64,000 bases of DNA from positions 15,935,115 through 15,999,114 of the forward strand of contig CM069604.1 of assembly GCA_035771175.1 (NCBI GenBank), in the 5' to 3' direction. Under the pieces are notes generated by a model. That model saw only the letters and a list, made by a program, of their open reading frames with translations, was not told where the DNA came from and ran no database searches. Source of the stretch: Paratinospora sagittata (taxonomy: Eukaryota > Streptophyta > Magnoliopsida > Ranunculales > Menispermaceae). A program made the translations under genes and the position numbers. Below, piece by piece: positions 9,679 to 19,777 of the stretch. The stretch's first letter is position 1. The number at the start of each line of letters is the position of its first letter.

Positions 9679-12600
9679 ATGGCCCCTAAACCCGAAAAGC
9701 TTCGCCCATTCTCTACAAGAAAGCGAGCTGTTTCGCCCTCATCACCTCCATAAAGGAGTGTTAGACCAAGAACTGAACCAAATCAAGGCGAACTAGCTGA
9801 CGAATCCACAGCATTTATACCCACACCTCGTATTGAGACCACGTCTGGACCATCTCACCTACCTTCCTCTTCTCAGATGAGAAGACAGGGAGATAAAGCC
9901 GAGAAGCTCATGAACCGAGCTGTAATTGATGGATGTTATGTTGACTTCGATTTCTTTATTAACTCTCATCTAGACATTTTCTTTCTATTTGAATTCCAAG
10001 ACTGGATCGATTTACTTACCCTCAATTCAAAATGGTACCCCAGTCTCGTCAGCCAATTCTATTCAAATCTGGTTGATACACCCGACTCTAAATTCACAAC
10101 ACAATCTCAGGCAAAGGGAAAATCTGTTGAGATTTCTCCCAGATTCTTTTTTGAAGCATTTTCCTTGCCAGGTGATGAAAGTGCTCACATACTTTCATTC
10201 ACCAAAAATAAAGTCCAGTATCCAGGCTATAACAACCTTTCTGCTCTCAATCTTATTTTAAAGAAAAAGGACTACTCGAGTGTCGATAAGAAACTCACAA
10301 ATCAGTTCTTTGAACTTATTCCCAGAATAATCCACAACATCATTACCCACATCATTCAGCCTGAAACCGGTAGCAGAGGTAATGTGAATGAATTAGACTT
10401 ATTCTTAATCTGGTGCATTCCGGAAAAGAAGAAAGTGAATCTCACCTACTTTCTCATGCATGTAATGAATATTGTGGTTAGTAGAGGAGGAGGTGCAGCT
10501 CTGGGTATGTACCTCACCACTCTATTCGAGAGATGTGGTATCGATTTCAGTGGAAAAAACTTCAAGGAGACCAGCAGATACAACTGCATTGGTCAAACCA
10601 CTATGAAATTGATGAGATACACTTATGTCCCTACATTGGACAAATGGCTTCCAATGTTAGAAGTTCCACTTGAGGGAGAATCCAGTGGAAAAGATGAAAT
10701 AAGAGAAGAAGATGTCACAGCCATGGAGAAAGAAGCTACCCAAGCTTCTACTGTTCAAGAAGAATAGGCTGTGCAAAAAGAAGCTGCCCCCACAGCTAAC
10801 ATTGAACATGTTTCAATTGATGATGTGGAAATTGAACATGTAGAGCAAACTGTTTATGCTGAAGAACAACTGATGGAAAAGATGATCCAGATTGCTTAGG
10901 CCATTGTTGAAGAACATCAGCATGAGTCAGAAACAGTTGATGCAATCTTGGAGGACGTCATCATATAGAAAGTCAGTGACGACTCAAATCAAACTATCTC
11001 CAGACCACCATCCCCATTTGATATCCCTGTATCAATGGAATCTTAAGACTCAAAAAAGACTGAGTCTGATGGTGAACAATGTCAAGATACAAAGGGCTAT
11101 GATCTGACTATCATACTCTATCAGGGAGATGACATGAATGAAAAATTTGATGAAGAGGATCATGTTGAAGATTTTTATGAGGCCAATGCAGCATCTCCAG
11201 TAGAAGATGAAATGGAAACTGCTCATGAGGAAAACTCATCTGATCAAGAGCTGCCTTCATATCCATCTACAAGTAGGCCAAACGATGAATTCTTCAGAAA
11301 GGAAGAATTTTTAAGAAGAGTGAGAGAAGATCAAATTTTTGTCATGTCTCAATTAATGACTCGTTTGGAATAGAACCAAGTTCAGCTAAAGAATGAGACA
11401 TTGTCAGAAGTCCGAGAATCTCTGAAATCTCGGGAGAGAGTTAAGATTGATGAGATAAAAGAATTTAACTATTTACTTGATCAAGGCAATTGAATTGCTT
11501 GAGATAATGACACAACAAATGGAAAGACAAATTCAGTATGATGCAGACCTTGACTTCATTGAGCTCCACTCCATCATCATCACATGATGATCTTATAAAG
11601 AATATTCAGGAGAACGTGCAACGGATTAAGACATTCATAAAAGCCTTTGTTTCTAGTGTTCCCCCGAGATTGGCAACTCCTCAACAACCTCCAGCCAGAC
11701 CTCAAGTTTCATAAAATAGCACAATCTCAGCTACGCTAAGTTGGGATACAAGTGTTATAACTGGAAAAGCTTTGAAGAAGATTCTTGAAAAAATTATAAG
11801 CTTGAAAGAAACAATGGGTGAATCCTCTAAAGATAAGTCCATTTCTGACTCTTTGCAATCAGTTTTGGATGTTATCTTAGATCAAGTGACCGGCAAGACA
11901 ACACTTGATTCCATGCTGTAGGCCATCTCTAGTTTGAAAGAGAATCTAGACACTTCAAGGCCAACACAACCAGAAGATGATAGACTAACCAAGATTCTTG
12001 ACTTGGTTACTCGTGCATTTGAAAAACTACAAAACTTGGAGAACAAGATGCCTTTCCTTGCCTCAACCATTATGGATCTGTCTTATACTGTCATCACAGC
12101 TGCAGATCTAGTGGAAGGAGTAGTAGGCTACTTTGAAGACCTCTTCAAGGCAATGAACAGTAGATTGCATTCTACTGTTTGGTATATTGCCTCAAGCATT
12201 AAATGTTTTCCTAAGCTCTTTCATCTGTTGGAAAAGAAAAGGGTAGAGGTTCCACCTGCACCAAGAGCTCCAGCCTTCACACGTCCCCAAGGACCTCACG
12301 AGTCTAACAGACTTCGAGGAATATTATAATGTGAAGATGAAGATGAATTGGATAAAAATCCATTAAATCGATTCAGTCGAAAAGTGTCTCCATCCCAAGA
12401 TCCCCCATCAGAAACTTTCCCAGATCCTAAATGCAAGTGACCAATCAAACAAGAATTTGAAGGTCATACACTTTCTCCTGAGTTTGCTAAAGGTCTTGCG
12501 GAACGAAAAGCAAAAGGTTTCAAACCTGGTCCACCTCTTGATTCATTTAAATTTGGTGTTTCCAAACATGCCCACGAAAAATTCATTGAAAAATCTAGGA

Positions 12601-12755
12601 AGGGTATTGTAATTGATAAATCTGTCAATAGTATGAGACAGAGCACACGTGGTTCTTCAAGACCACAAGCACCAAGGAAACCCAAGAATTCTGCACCTAG
12701 TTCCAGTGGATCCAAGAAGGATGAGGAGGCCGAAAGAAAAAAGAAAGGGAACTAG
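9679..12755 (+). pseudogene. Long ORF with plant transposon-associated domain of unknown function, copia element 1
   Basis: An ATG at 9679 opens a frame of about 1,000 codons ending at TAG 12753-12755, broken by a stop at 9751, more stops from 10765 on, and a shift near 11490. The N-terminus is basic (residues ~1-30). The best-kept part, 9877-10767 (296 codons), has DCYVDFDFFI, FEFQDWIDLL, YPSLVSQFYSNL, then SPRFFFEAFSLPGDE and LFLIWCIPEKKKVNLTYFLMHVM. I read this as the 'putative plant transposon protein' domain (Pfam PF20167); that is from memory of the family. The rest is acidic, then helical, then a lysine/serine-rich basic tail. It lies between gag and PPT, the env-like position of SIRE-type elements. 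Function is unknown. Confidence 0.7.
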
Positions 12756-13055
12756 TACGAGCTAAGCCTAACCACTTTTTGATATTTTCAAAAGGGGGAG
12801 AAGAGAAAATGCAGATATTAAGGCTAAGTTAGCTCTAGAGAGGGAAGCAACATGTAAGGGGGAGTTCTATCTAAGTTATTGTATTCATTCTTGTATTTTG
12901 TACTGTTTGCAACTCTTCGTGTAAATCTTTATGGTTGAAATGAGATAAAACTAATATGTATGTAGATATCGTTCTAAATTCGTTATATGTTTAATACGTG
13001 AATATAATTATCTGCATGATCTCTGAATATTTGAAATCATCAAAAAGGGGAAAAT
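12756..13055 (+). promoter_or_regulatory. 3' untranslated region with two polypurine tracts, copia element 1
   Basis: About 25 bases after the ORF lies TTTTTGATATTTTCAAAA, a short hairpin, followed by GGGGGAGAAGAG (12792-12803). The same arrangement occurs in copia element 2 at 51950-51977. The terminal tract CAAAAAGGGGAAAAT (13041-13055) touches the LTR start TGTTATC at 13056. An extra internal tract upstream of the terminal one is the interpretation for the first. Confidence 0.7.
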
Positions 13056-13404
13056 TGTTATCTCAATGAACCCATGATATGAATGTTTTGATGATCCCAA
13101 ATATCTTCAGTTTATGTATCTAATGATCTTGTCAAGTGTTTCAGATTTATCAAGAATCAAGATCAGGGAACTCTGCTCACAAGCCCATTGAACATCACAA
13201 AGTAAACTTCTGAGTATGTCAGTACATAGAATGTAAAGTATATTGATCAACTTACCTCAGTAAGATTTTATCGTTTGCATATTTTGATCGTAACATTTTA
13301 ATCGTACCTCATGATTTCTAAAGCATTTGATCTGATTAAGAAAAACAATGATTTTTATCGAGCTTTAATCGAGAAATAAAAAATCGCTTTAATAAAAGTC
13401 TTTT

Positions 13405-13955
13405 AGGACATTAATGTTTTAGCAGCGCCCTCCTAGACTTGATGAGTCAAAACGCTGATAAAATATTAGGAAGCTCAAGGTTGAATTGAACTGATTAATA
13501 AGGAGGTTTCTTGTGAGTAGCGACCTTTCTTTTATCAATATTTGAGAATGTCAGGACGCTGACTTAGTTTCAGCTCGCTAGAAGTTCTTTTTGCGTTTTA
13601 AGTGATTTCTATCTTTAAGGATGCTGATAAATTATAAGTTGAATATATTATCAGGACTCTACTTGTGTAAGAGCGCCCTCATCTTTAGAATAAACTTAAA
13701 TAACTTTCAGGACGCTTACTATCCTTTAGCGCACTTAACATTGTTTTAAAATTGCTTTTAAATATCAGGATGCTTACTTTTGAGTAGCGCCCTCATGTGT
13801 TTAATGTTTTAAAACAAAGCAGGACGCTAATTGTCAAAGTAGCGCACTCATGAGTTAAGTCATTTAATTGTCACAGTAAGTCAAGACGCTTACTATTCAA
13901 TAGCGCCCTTACTTCATTGTTCAGTGGGACGCTGATGTTCTATGAGCGCCCTCAA
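13405..13955 (+). repeat. Array of ~9 short hairpins, GCGC-type, in LTR 1
   Basis: Units of about 30 bases at 30-60-base spacing have a left arm CAGGACGCTTACT and a right arm AGTAGCGCCCTCATG. The arms are imperfect reverse complements, so each unit can fold on itself. Clear units start near 13553, 13651, 13709, 13766, 13820, 13882 and 13926. A closely related array is in the LTR of copia element 2. Confidence 0.75.
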
Positions 13956-14665
13956 AGGAACGAAACGACAGAAATGATATTTTGGCTATTATGACATATA
14001 CGTCTTTTTCGCCATCTGTTCAGAACAACTTTTCGTACAAAATAAATTTTCTATATTTGTAAGAGATATTCTCTGATTCACGAACCACGTCTTCTAAAAC
14101 TTTCCTTATTCATGTATCTGAAGAAAATTAGAATATTCATGAAATGTGCAGTTGTCATTTTCGTGATATATTCTAGCTGTTGTGAGTAAACGTTCATATT
14201 TCAAATTCAAATTCAAATTCAAATGAACAACAACTTCATCTCTACAAGTTTATAAATACAGACACTTAACAATCTGTTAAGACTACCGAAAATTCTTCGA
14301 GCTAAAACACTTTTTGAAAGTTAGTCGAATTTTCATATGATTCAGAAAGCTTAAGTTATTCTAGTTTCAAAGCGTTTTATTTGAATCATTACTTATTCAA
14401 ATGATTTTCACACTGAGCTAAGATTTTATCTTTATTTGAAAATTGATTTGAAAGTTTGAACAATTTTCACTCAAATTATTCAGCATTGTTTTTACTTATA
14501 TCATTCTTGCTGAAAGAGAAATTTGAGAGATAGTTCATAAGATAAAATTGTACTCAATTTCATATCTTGTATATTGTATCAAGGTTGTAACAGTAGTCAG
14601 ATAAACTACTGAGTTGATATTCTATATTCAACAAGGTCAGGTCTTCTCACACCCGTAAGTTGAGA

Positions 14666-15413
14666 TGTCACGACCCACTATACATGATGTCATGACCTGC
14701 ATGGAAACCTCCCAGTATACCCTCCGTCGGTACACCCGGTGTCCCGTCAGCCTAAAACACATATACGAATCCCCAACATCAAATACAGTACAATCCTAAA
14801 AACATCCATCTAACATGATCATAAATGAAATAGAATATTACATCTCCAAGTTACCAAATATAAAATTTCAAAGTTTACAAAATACTACAAACCCAACACA
14901 TCCCAACTATGTGTTAATTATACATATACTATGTGTTATCATGTACATAATTATCAAATTACAAAATTAAATGTACAACACCTACATGAAACAAAAACAA
15001 GGGACGTTCCACAGTCAAGTCTTCCCTTTCCTTTTTCTATCAGATCTTGAAAGAAAAAGGTGAGGTGTGAGCTACAACCCGCTCAGTGAATGTCATTTAT
15101 AAGTGGCATATACGTGCATTTAATAAAAACATGATAAGATCATAAATCATTAAAATATCATGATGACGAAATAGATTACATACATGCTAACATAATGCAT
15201 CAAGTCATGCATAAGACGATGCATAACATTTGTAGTCATACTCATGCAATCCTATCACCTCTTGAGTACGAGGGCTCAAGGCTGGTGCGCTACACACAAT
15301 ACCTGAACACACACACAATACTCCTATCTTAATAGAATTTCTGGGGTTGTACAGCACATAGGATTAGCCTAAATTAACCTACCCATACACAAGCCATTAA
15401 ACTCTCTGCCAGG
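14666..15413 (-). mobile_element. Truncated gypsy-type LTR inserted in the 3' LTR of copia element 1
   Basis: It begins TGTCACGACCC on the plus strand, the reverse complement of the LTR end GGTCGTGACA found at 61918-61927. Through 15413 it parallels, in reverse, about 61150-61927 of that solo LTR: the segments around CAGTCAAGTCTT, TGAGGTGTGAGCTACAAC and GACGGGACACCGGGTGT are shared. It stops before the other LTR end. A ~30-base copia segment (CAGGTCTTCTCACACC...) appears on both sides. Confidence 0.8.
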
Positions 15414-15790
15414 TCTTCTCACACCTGTAAGTCGAGAGACGATAGTTCTCACACCCGTAAGTTGAGAAATCTTAGGTCTATCTCACACCCATAAGTTGGG
15501 ATAGGTTGGTCTCACGTCTGAAAGCTGAGCAGTGTACGGTTGTTCTCACACCCGCAAGTTGAGAAAAAAGTGTAACTGTTTGATTCTCACCCGTAAGAGA
15601 ATCCCTTAGTGATAAGGTTCAAAATCCTAACTGAGGAGGTTAGGTAGTGGACGTAGGCAAGTAGCCGAGCCACTATAAATTAACTGTGCATATTTGTTTA
15701 ATTCCTATACTTTATTTCTGCCATTGAAATTGTTTTTAAATTGTCTAAGTGTCCAATTCACCCTCCCTCTTGGACATATCTGGGCCAACA

Positions 15791-16084
15791 CCAAAATATC
15801 TGAAATGTAACCCTTCAAATATGATGAAGAGTCATTTTTTTACGAAATTAGAATTTTTTTGTATTAAAAATTATTTCATATTAGGAAAGTTTGCTTTTTA
15901 GAAAATTTGTAATTTATTTTATATTAGAATGTAATTGTATTACAATTAAGATTAAGAGGTAGGGTTACAATTAAGAATAGGAATTTGGGTTAGCGTTTGA
16001 TTTATATTACAATTACAATTTGTAGTTAGATTACCACTAGGGGTTTATTTAATATTATTAATAGAGGATAGGTGTAGTGAAAAT
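15791..16084. other. Unassigned AT-rich flank
   Basis: This is low-complexity A/T DNA with several TTACAATTAA-like words in both orientations, without open frames or recognised ends. It may be the outer part of the LTR that becomes recognisable at about 16085. Confidence 0.3.
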
Positions 16085-16421
16085 TGCTTACCACCCAAGG
16101 AAACACTCAAGAGATATAGAAAATCACCACCCAAGGTTGTTAGACAAGGGATACAGGGCTAAAGAACTCACCACTCTATGGAATCGACCAAGAGATACAG
16201 TGTTTAAGTAGGGTGTAAACCCAAAAACAAGATTTCTATTAATCTCAAGTCCAATCCAGAAAGCCCTTTCTTCTTGTTTAAATTTAGATTTACAAGCCTT
16301 GGAACAACCCTTCAAGCCTAAGTGAAATAAAGACTTGACAAGTTACTAGGAGCATAGTTATGACAAGTTATTACATACATAACTATGACCAATACAACTT
16401 ACTAGACAATTAAGTACATAT
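16085..16421 (-). mobile_element. LTR fragment of chromovirus copy C
   Basis: It shares the spaced words CACCACCCAAGG, CACTCAAGAGATA, AACTCACCACTCTATGGAAT and CCAAGAGATACA with 19410-19570 and 25130-25260, which flank pol remnants of the same minus-strand family. It is interrupted at 16421 by a solo copia LTR and probably continues at 18727. Confidence 0.55.
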
Positions 16422-18726
16422 TGTTGGCCCAGTATTATAGTCCAAGAGGGTAAATTAGACTTGGGGATTTTCGTGTTACCTTACGGTTAAAATAATTAAA
16501 CAGATAAAGTGTGCAGTAGGTAACAATAAAAATTAAAAAGTACAGGAAAAATAAATGGACACAATGATTTAGAGTGGTTTGGTTCCTTTCGAACCTCGTT
16601 CACTACCCAATCACCACGATCAAGATTTCCAATACACTATTGGCTAGTCAACTTACGAGCGTGACTAGAAGCCGTTACAAAAGCCAACACAAAAGCTTCG
16701 CTCAAAGCCTTACACTAACCATTACAAGGATTTGATTAGAAAGTTACACACACTAAACTACACAAGGGGTTAGCTAGAAAGTCACACACTAACCAACACG
16801 AGGGCTTGGTTAGAAAGCCACACTATAGCCTACACAAGGGCTTGGCTAGAAAGTCACACTGTAACCAACTTACGGGCGTGGTTATGAGTCGTAGAATAGT
16901 ATGGTATGTTCCCAGTTGAAAAACACGCCAACGATACATCAAGATTACAAATAATAGAGATAAGTGTTCTACAATACTCTCAACAATGATAAGCTTACAA
17001 TCTTGAATGAGTAAACACCACTATTCCAACCATAATGATTTAAATGATGCGATGTGTTGAAATAGTTTTTCTCAAATGCAATCGATTCAAATATATATGA
17101 TATGAAAAAAAGAATCGAATATGCACAAGTATTCAAATATTGATTCTAATAACGATATGTATAAAGCTCAAGAATCAATATGCAATGATGATCAAAATTT
17201 GATGATTCTAAATGATTAAGATCAAGAATCAACTAACTTAAGTGATGATCTATGAAATCGATTCAATATATTATAATTTTAGCACATGAATCGATATCAC
17301 ATAATATTTATGAAACTACTAAACAAGATACAATGATATGAAGATCAAAATAAGGTTTCACAAACACTATTCAAAACGAAATCAGTTTTCAAGATATAAA
17401 CTCAAACACAAAATCACAAGAATCGAGTTAGAGAGATTTTACCCCACTTGGGTAAGGTTGAAGCTCAATGATTCTTCAAGTGTGGTGATGGTTGAGAGAT
17501 ATCACGTTCAAAGATGATCAAGAACCAACAAGATGTGTAGAGAACACCCAAAAATATCTTGATCACTTGCTCAAGAGAAACACACAACTTTCTTAAAGAT
17601 TTTGAAAGATTTGGTGAATTATATGGAAGTATGAATCAAATAGCCAAATGTAGGTGAACTTTTGCTTAGAAAGATGTTTAAAATCACTCAAGAACTTGTA
17701 AAAATGCTAAGATGAAAAATGGCACAAGTTTATGTATTTTTACAAAAGTTGCTCTTCAAATGAGCAAGTGTGGTATTTATAGAAAAACACCACACCGAGG
17801 CACAGGAACGCGTTCCTTAAAGAATGAGCGCGTTTCTGCTTTGAAATCTGAAACTTTTCATATTTCCCTCCAGTCAAGGAGGGCGTTCCTTAAATGAGGA
17901 GCACGTTCCTTAATGTGTCCGTTGGGCATAGGAGCGAGGTCCTTCATTAAGAACTACTGACTCTATAAAATTTTCTATTTTGCTCTTGACTACAAGAGCA
18001 TGTTCCTTTTTCCCTGATCAGAAAAATCCGACTCTTGGAAAAAACCACAGGAGCATGTTCCTTTGACAAGGAACGCGTTCCTTAAACTCTAATACGAAAA
18101 ATCTGAGTCTCGGGAAAATGTTCAGGAGCGCGTTCTTTCACTGTAAAATGATAAAAACACGTACTTGTCAAACACATAGACTAACTTTTAAAAACAAATT
18201 TTGACAAGATTGAAGTATAATTAACAAAGTTAAATACGTGTAAATCAATCAACTAAGCATATGATTGAGACATTCAATACAATATACATAAAACGATAAA
18301 GCCATGCAAAGTTGGTAAAATGAATGCATGTTAGTCACTGATAAAAATATGCATGAAAAATAATTTTAACTATGTGATTGCATAATTATCATACTAATGT
18401 GTGTGCATGCATGATCAATAATATAATAGTGTATATGCATGAGGATGATAAACTATATGCATGATTTTTAAAAAAAATGCAAAATATATCGTGGTTGGAA
18501 CATGTAATGGTTACTCTACAACACTAAGATTCTAAACAAGAATTACAACCATGAAGCTCTTGAATTTTTGTGCAATATTGTTCCATCCACATGCTTTGAC
18601 AGTATAGTTGAATTCATCTGATATAGCTAGTTAGCACTGAAACAATTACGTCAAAGAGATTACTGGTCACAAATATGTTGTTTGTAATCATCAAAATAAA
18701 ACAGGGTGAGAGTCGTTACATCAACA
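16422..18726 (-). mobile_element. Solo copia LTR (SIRE-like family 3), minus orientation
   Basis: It starts TGTTGGCCC and ends ATCAACA; the first bases are the reverse complement of the GGGCCAACA end of LTR 1. The reverse complement of the GGTAGTG...CCACT-TAAAT core is at 16567-16610. It has its own hairpin array (16640-16890, arms such as CTAACCAA/TTGGTTAG) and two copies of the palindrome GGAACGCGTTCC at 17805-17816 and 18070-18081. Flanks CATAT (16417-16421) and CATGT (18727-18731) are a possible 4-of-5 target duplication. No internal element DNA adjoins either end. Confidence 0.75.
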
Positions 18727-19110
18727 CATGTACATAGATAAACACCACATTTAAGATTCTCGAGAATGAAAGCAACATTAAGGAAGTTTAATTACTAATG
18801 GACTGTTACAACTCCCCATATTATCTTGACCTTCTAAAATAAATAAAAAATTGACCAAAATCTCATAATCACCCTTTTTGTTAATCTTCCCAAACTACCT
18901 CTGATTTATTTTGAAATTCTGGACAGCTGATAAGAGCCATAGTCTTATACCTGTGATCTTCATGATTCAAAGATACTCCCATATTAATCGCCCCTTCTTG
19001 AAAAAGACTTGACCTCGAGTCCACATTTGATTCTTCAATGTAGGGCCTAAGATTTGCAACATTAAATGTTGTTGAGATTGTAAGTGTCAGGAAGATCTAT
19101 ATTGTATGCA
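18727..19110 (-). pseudogene. Chromovirus copy C: LTR remainder and pol C-terminus
   Basis: The section 18985-19110 reads, in reverse, like the end of the pol ORF of copies A and B (compare 22640-22770 and 25800-25940), around the words GACTTG(A/T)CCT(C/T)(G/A)AGT and AAATGTTG. The part before it is presumably LTR and 3' UTR. The similarity ends at about 19110, so the rest of this copy has been lost. Confidence 0.5.
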
Positions 19111-19390
19111 TTTTCTCTGATTCTCACAACAAGAAAATGAGCGTTTCACAGCGCTTAAAAAATGATATGATATGTTATACATAGCATTTCTTCCAATGCT
19201 AAGACAACTCATGATATCAAAAGGTAGGGACATAACATAGCTTTTTTAATGCGCTAACAATCTTGTGATGGTTTTTATTTACACACGTAACATAACATTT
19301 TTTAAACGCTATGCAAAGTACTTGGAACTAGTAGAAAACGTTATGAAAAAATCATTTCTTAGTTGATATCGGATAAGTGGAATAAAAGTA
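19111..19390. other. Unassigned spacer with repeated AACGCT/AGCGCT-like words
   Basis: It contains ACTAGTAGAAAA at about 19328 and repeated GCGTT, GCGCTT and AACGCTATG words. This recalls the subterminal repeats of CACTA DNA transposons, but neither a CACTA end nor a 3-bp duplication can be shown. Confidence 0.25.
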
Positions 19391-19777
19391 TAACAACTGA
19401 AGAAAAGGAGTTACAAGCTCACCACCAAAATTAATTAGATCTCTAAGAGATACAAAATAATCACCAACCAAAGAGGTTAACTAAGGATACAAAACTTAAA
19501 GAACATTTGCAATTCTATGGAATCCACCAAAGAGATACATAGATAAGGGATAAAATCTTAGAAGAAATTTTAATTTCTTTCTAAGTCACCAAGGATGATA
19601 GTAACACTACTAGATTCTCCTATTTATAAACTAGCATGGACAACCCTCCATCCATAGAAAAAAAAGAGATAATTAACCTACAATATTCAAAACTCGTATT
19701 TTCTAGAACAAAACTTAAGTGCCAAGGAATGAAAATAAATGCTAGCTTGATTCAAATAAGATGTTCCAAAGTCCCAA
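19391..19777 (-). mobile_element. LTR part of chromovirus copy A
   Basis: The words CTCACCACCAAAATTAATTAG and AATCCACCAAAGAGATACAT match the LTR-like segments near 16085 and 25130. It is cut by the solo LTR at 19778; the remaining part of this copy resumes at 22373 and leads into pol at 22571. Confidence 0.55.

Larger units (their letters stand above)
13056..15790 (+). mobile_element. 3' LTR of copia element 1
   Basis: It starts TGTTATC after the polypurine tract and ends GGGCCAACA, with TG...CA ends. The final ~355 bases match the partial 5' LTR. It contains a hairpin array with AGGACGCT/AGCGCCCT arms (13405-13955), an AAATTC-type short repeat near 14203-14223, an inserted gypsy LTR fragment (14666-15413), a second hairpin array with TCTCA/TGAGA arms, and the GGTAGTGGACGTAGG...CCGAACCACTATAAAT core at 15643-15680. 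Without the insert it is about 2.0 kb. No target duplication can be tested because the 5' LTR is truncated. Confidence 0.85.

Noticed and set aside
19111..19390. Possible CACTA transposon end (ACTAGTAGAAAA and repeated GCGTT words)
   Set aside because: The CACTA terminus, the opposite end and a 3-bp duplication could not be found.
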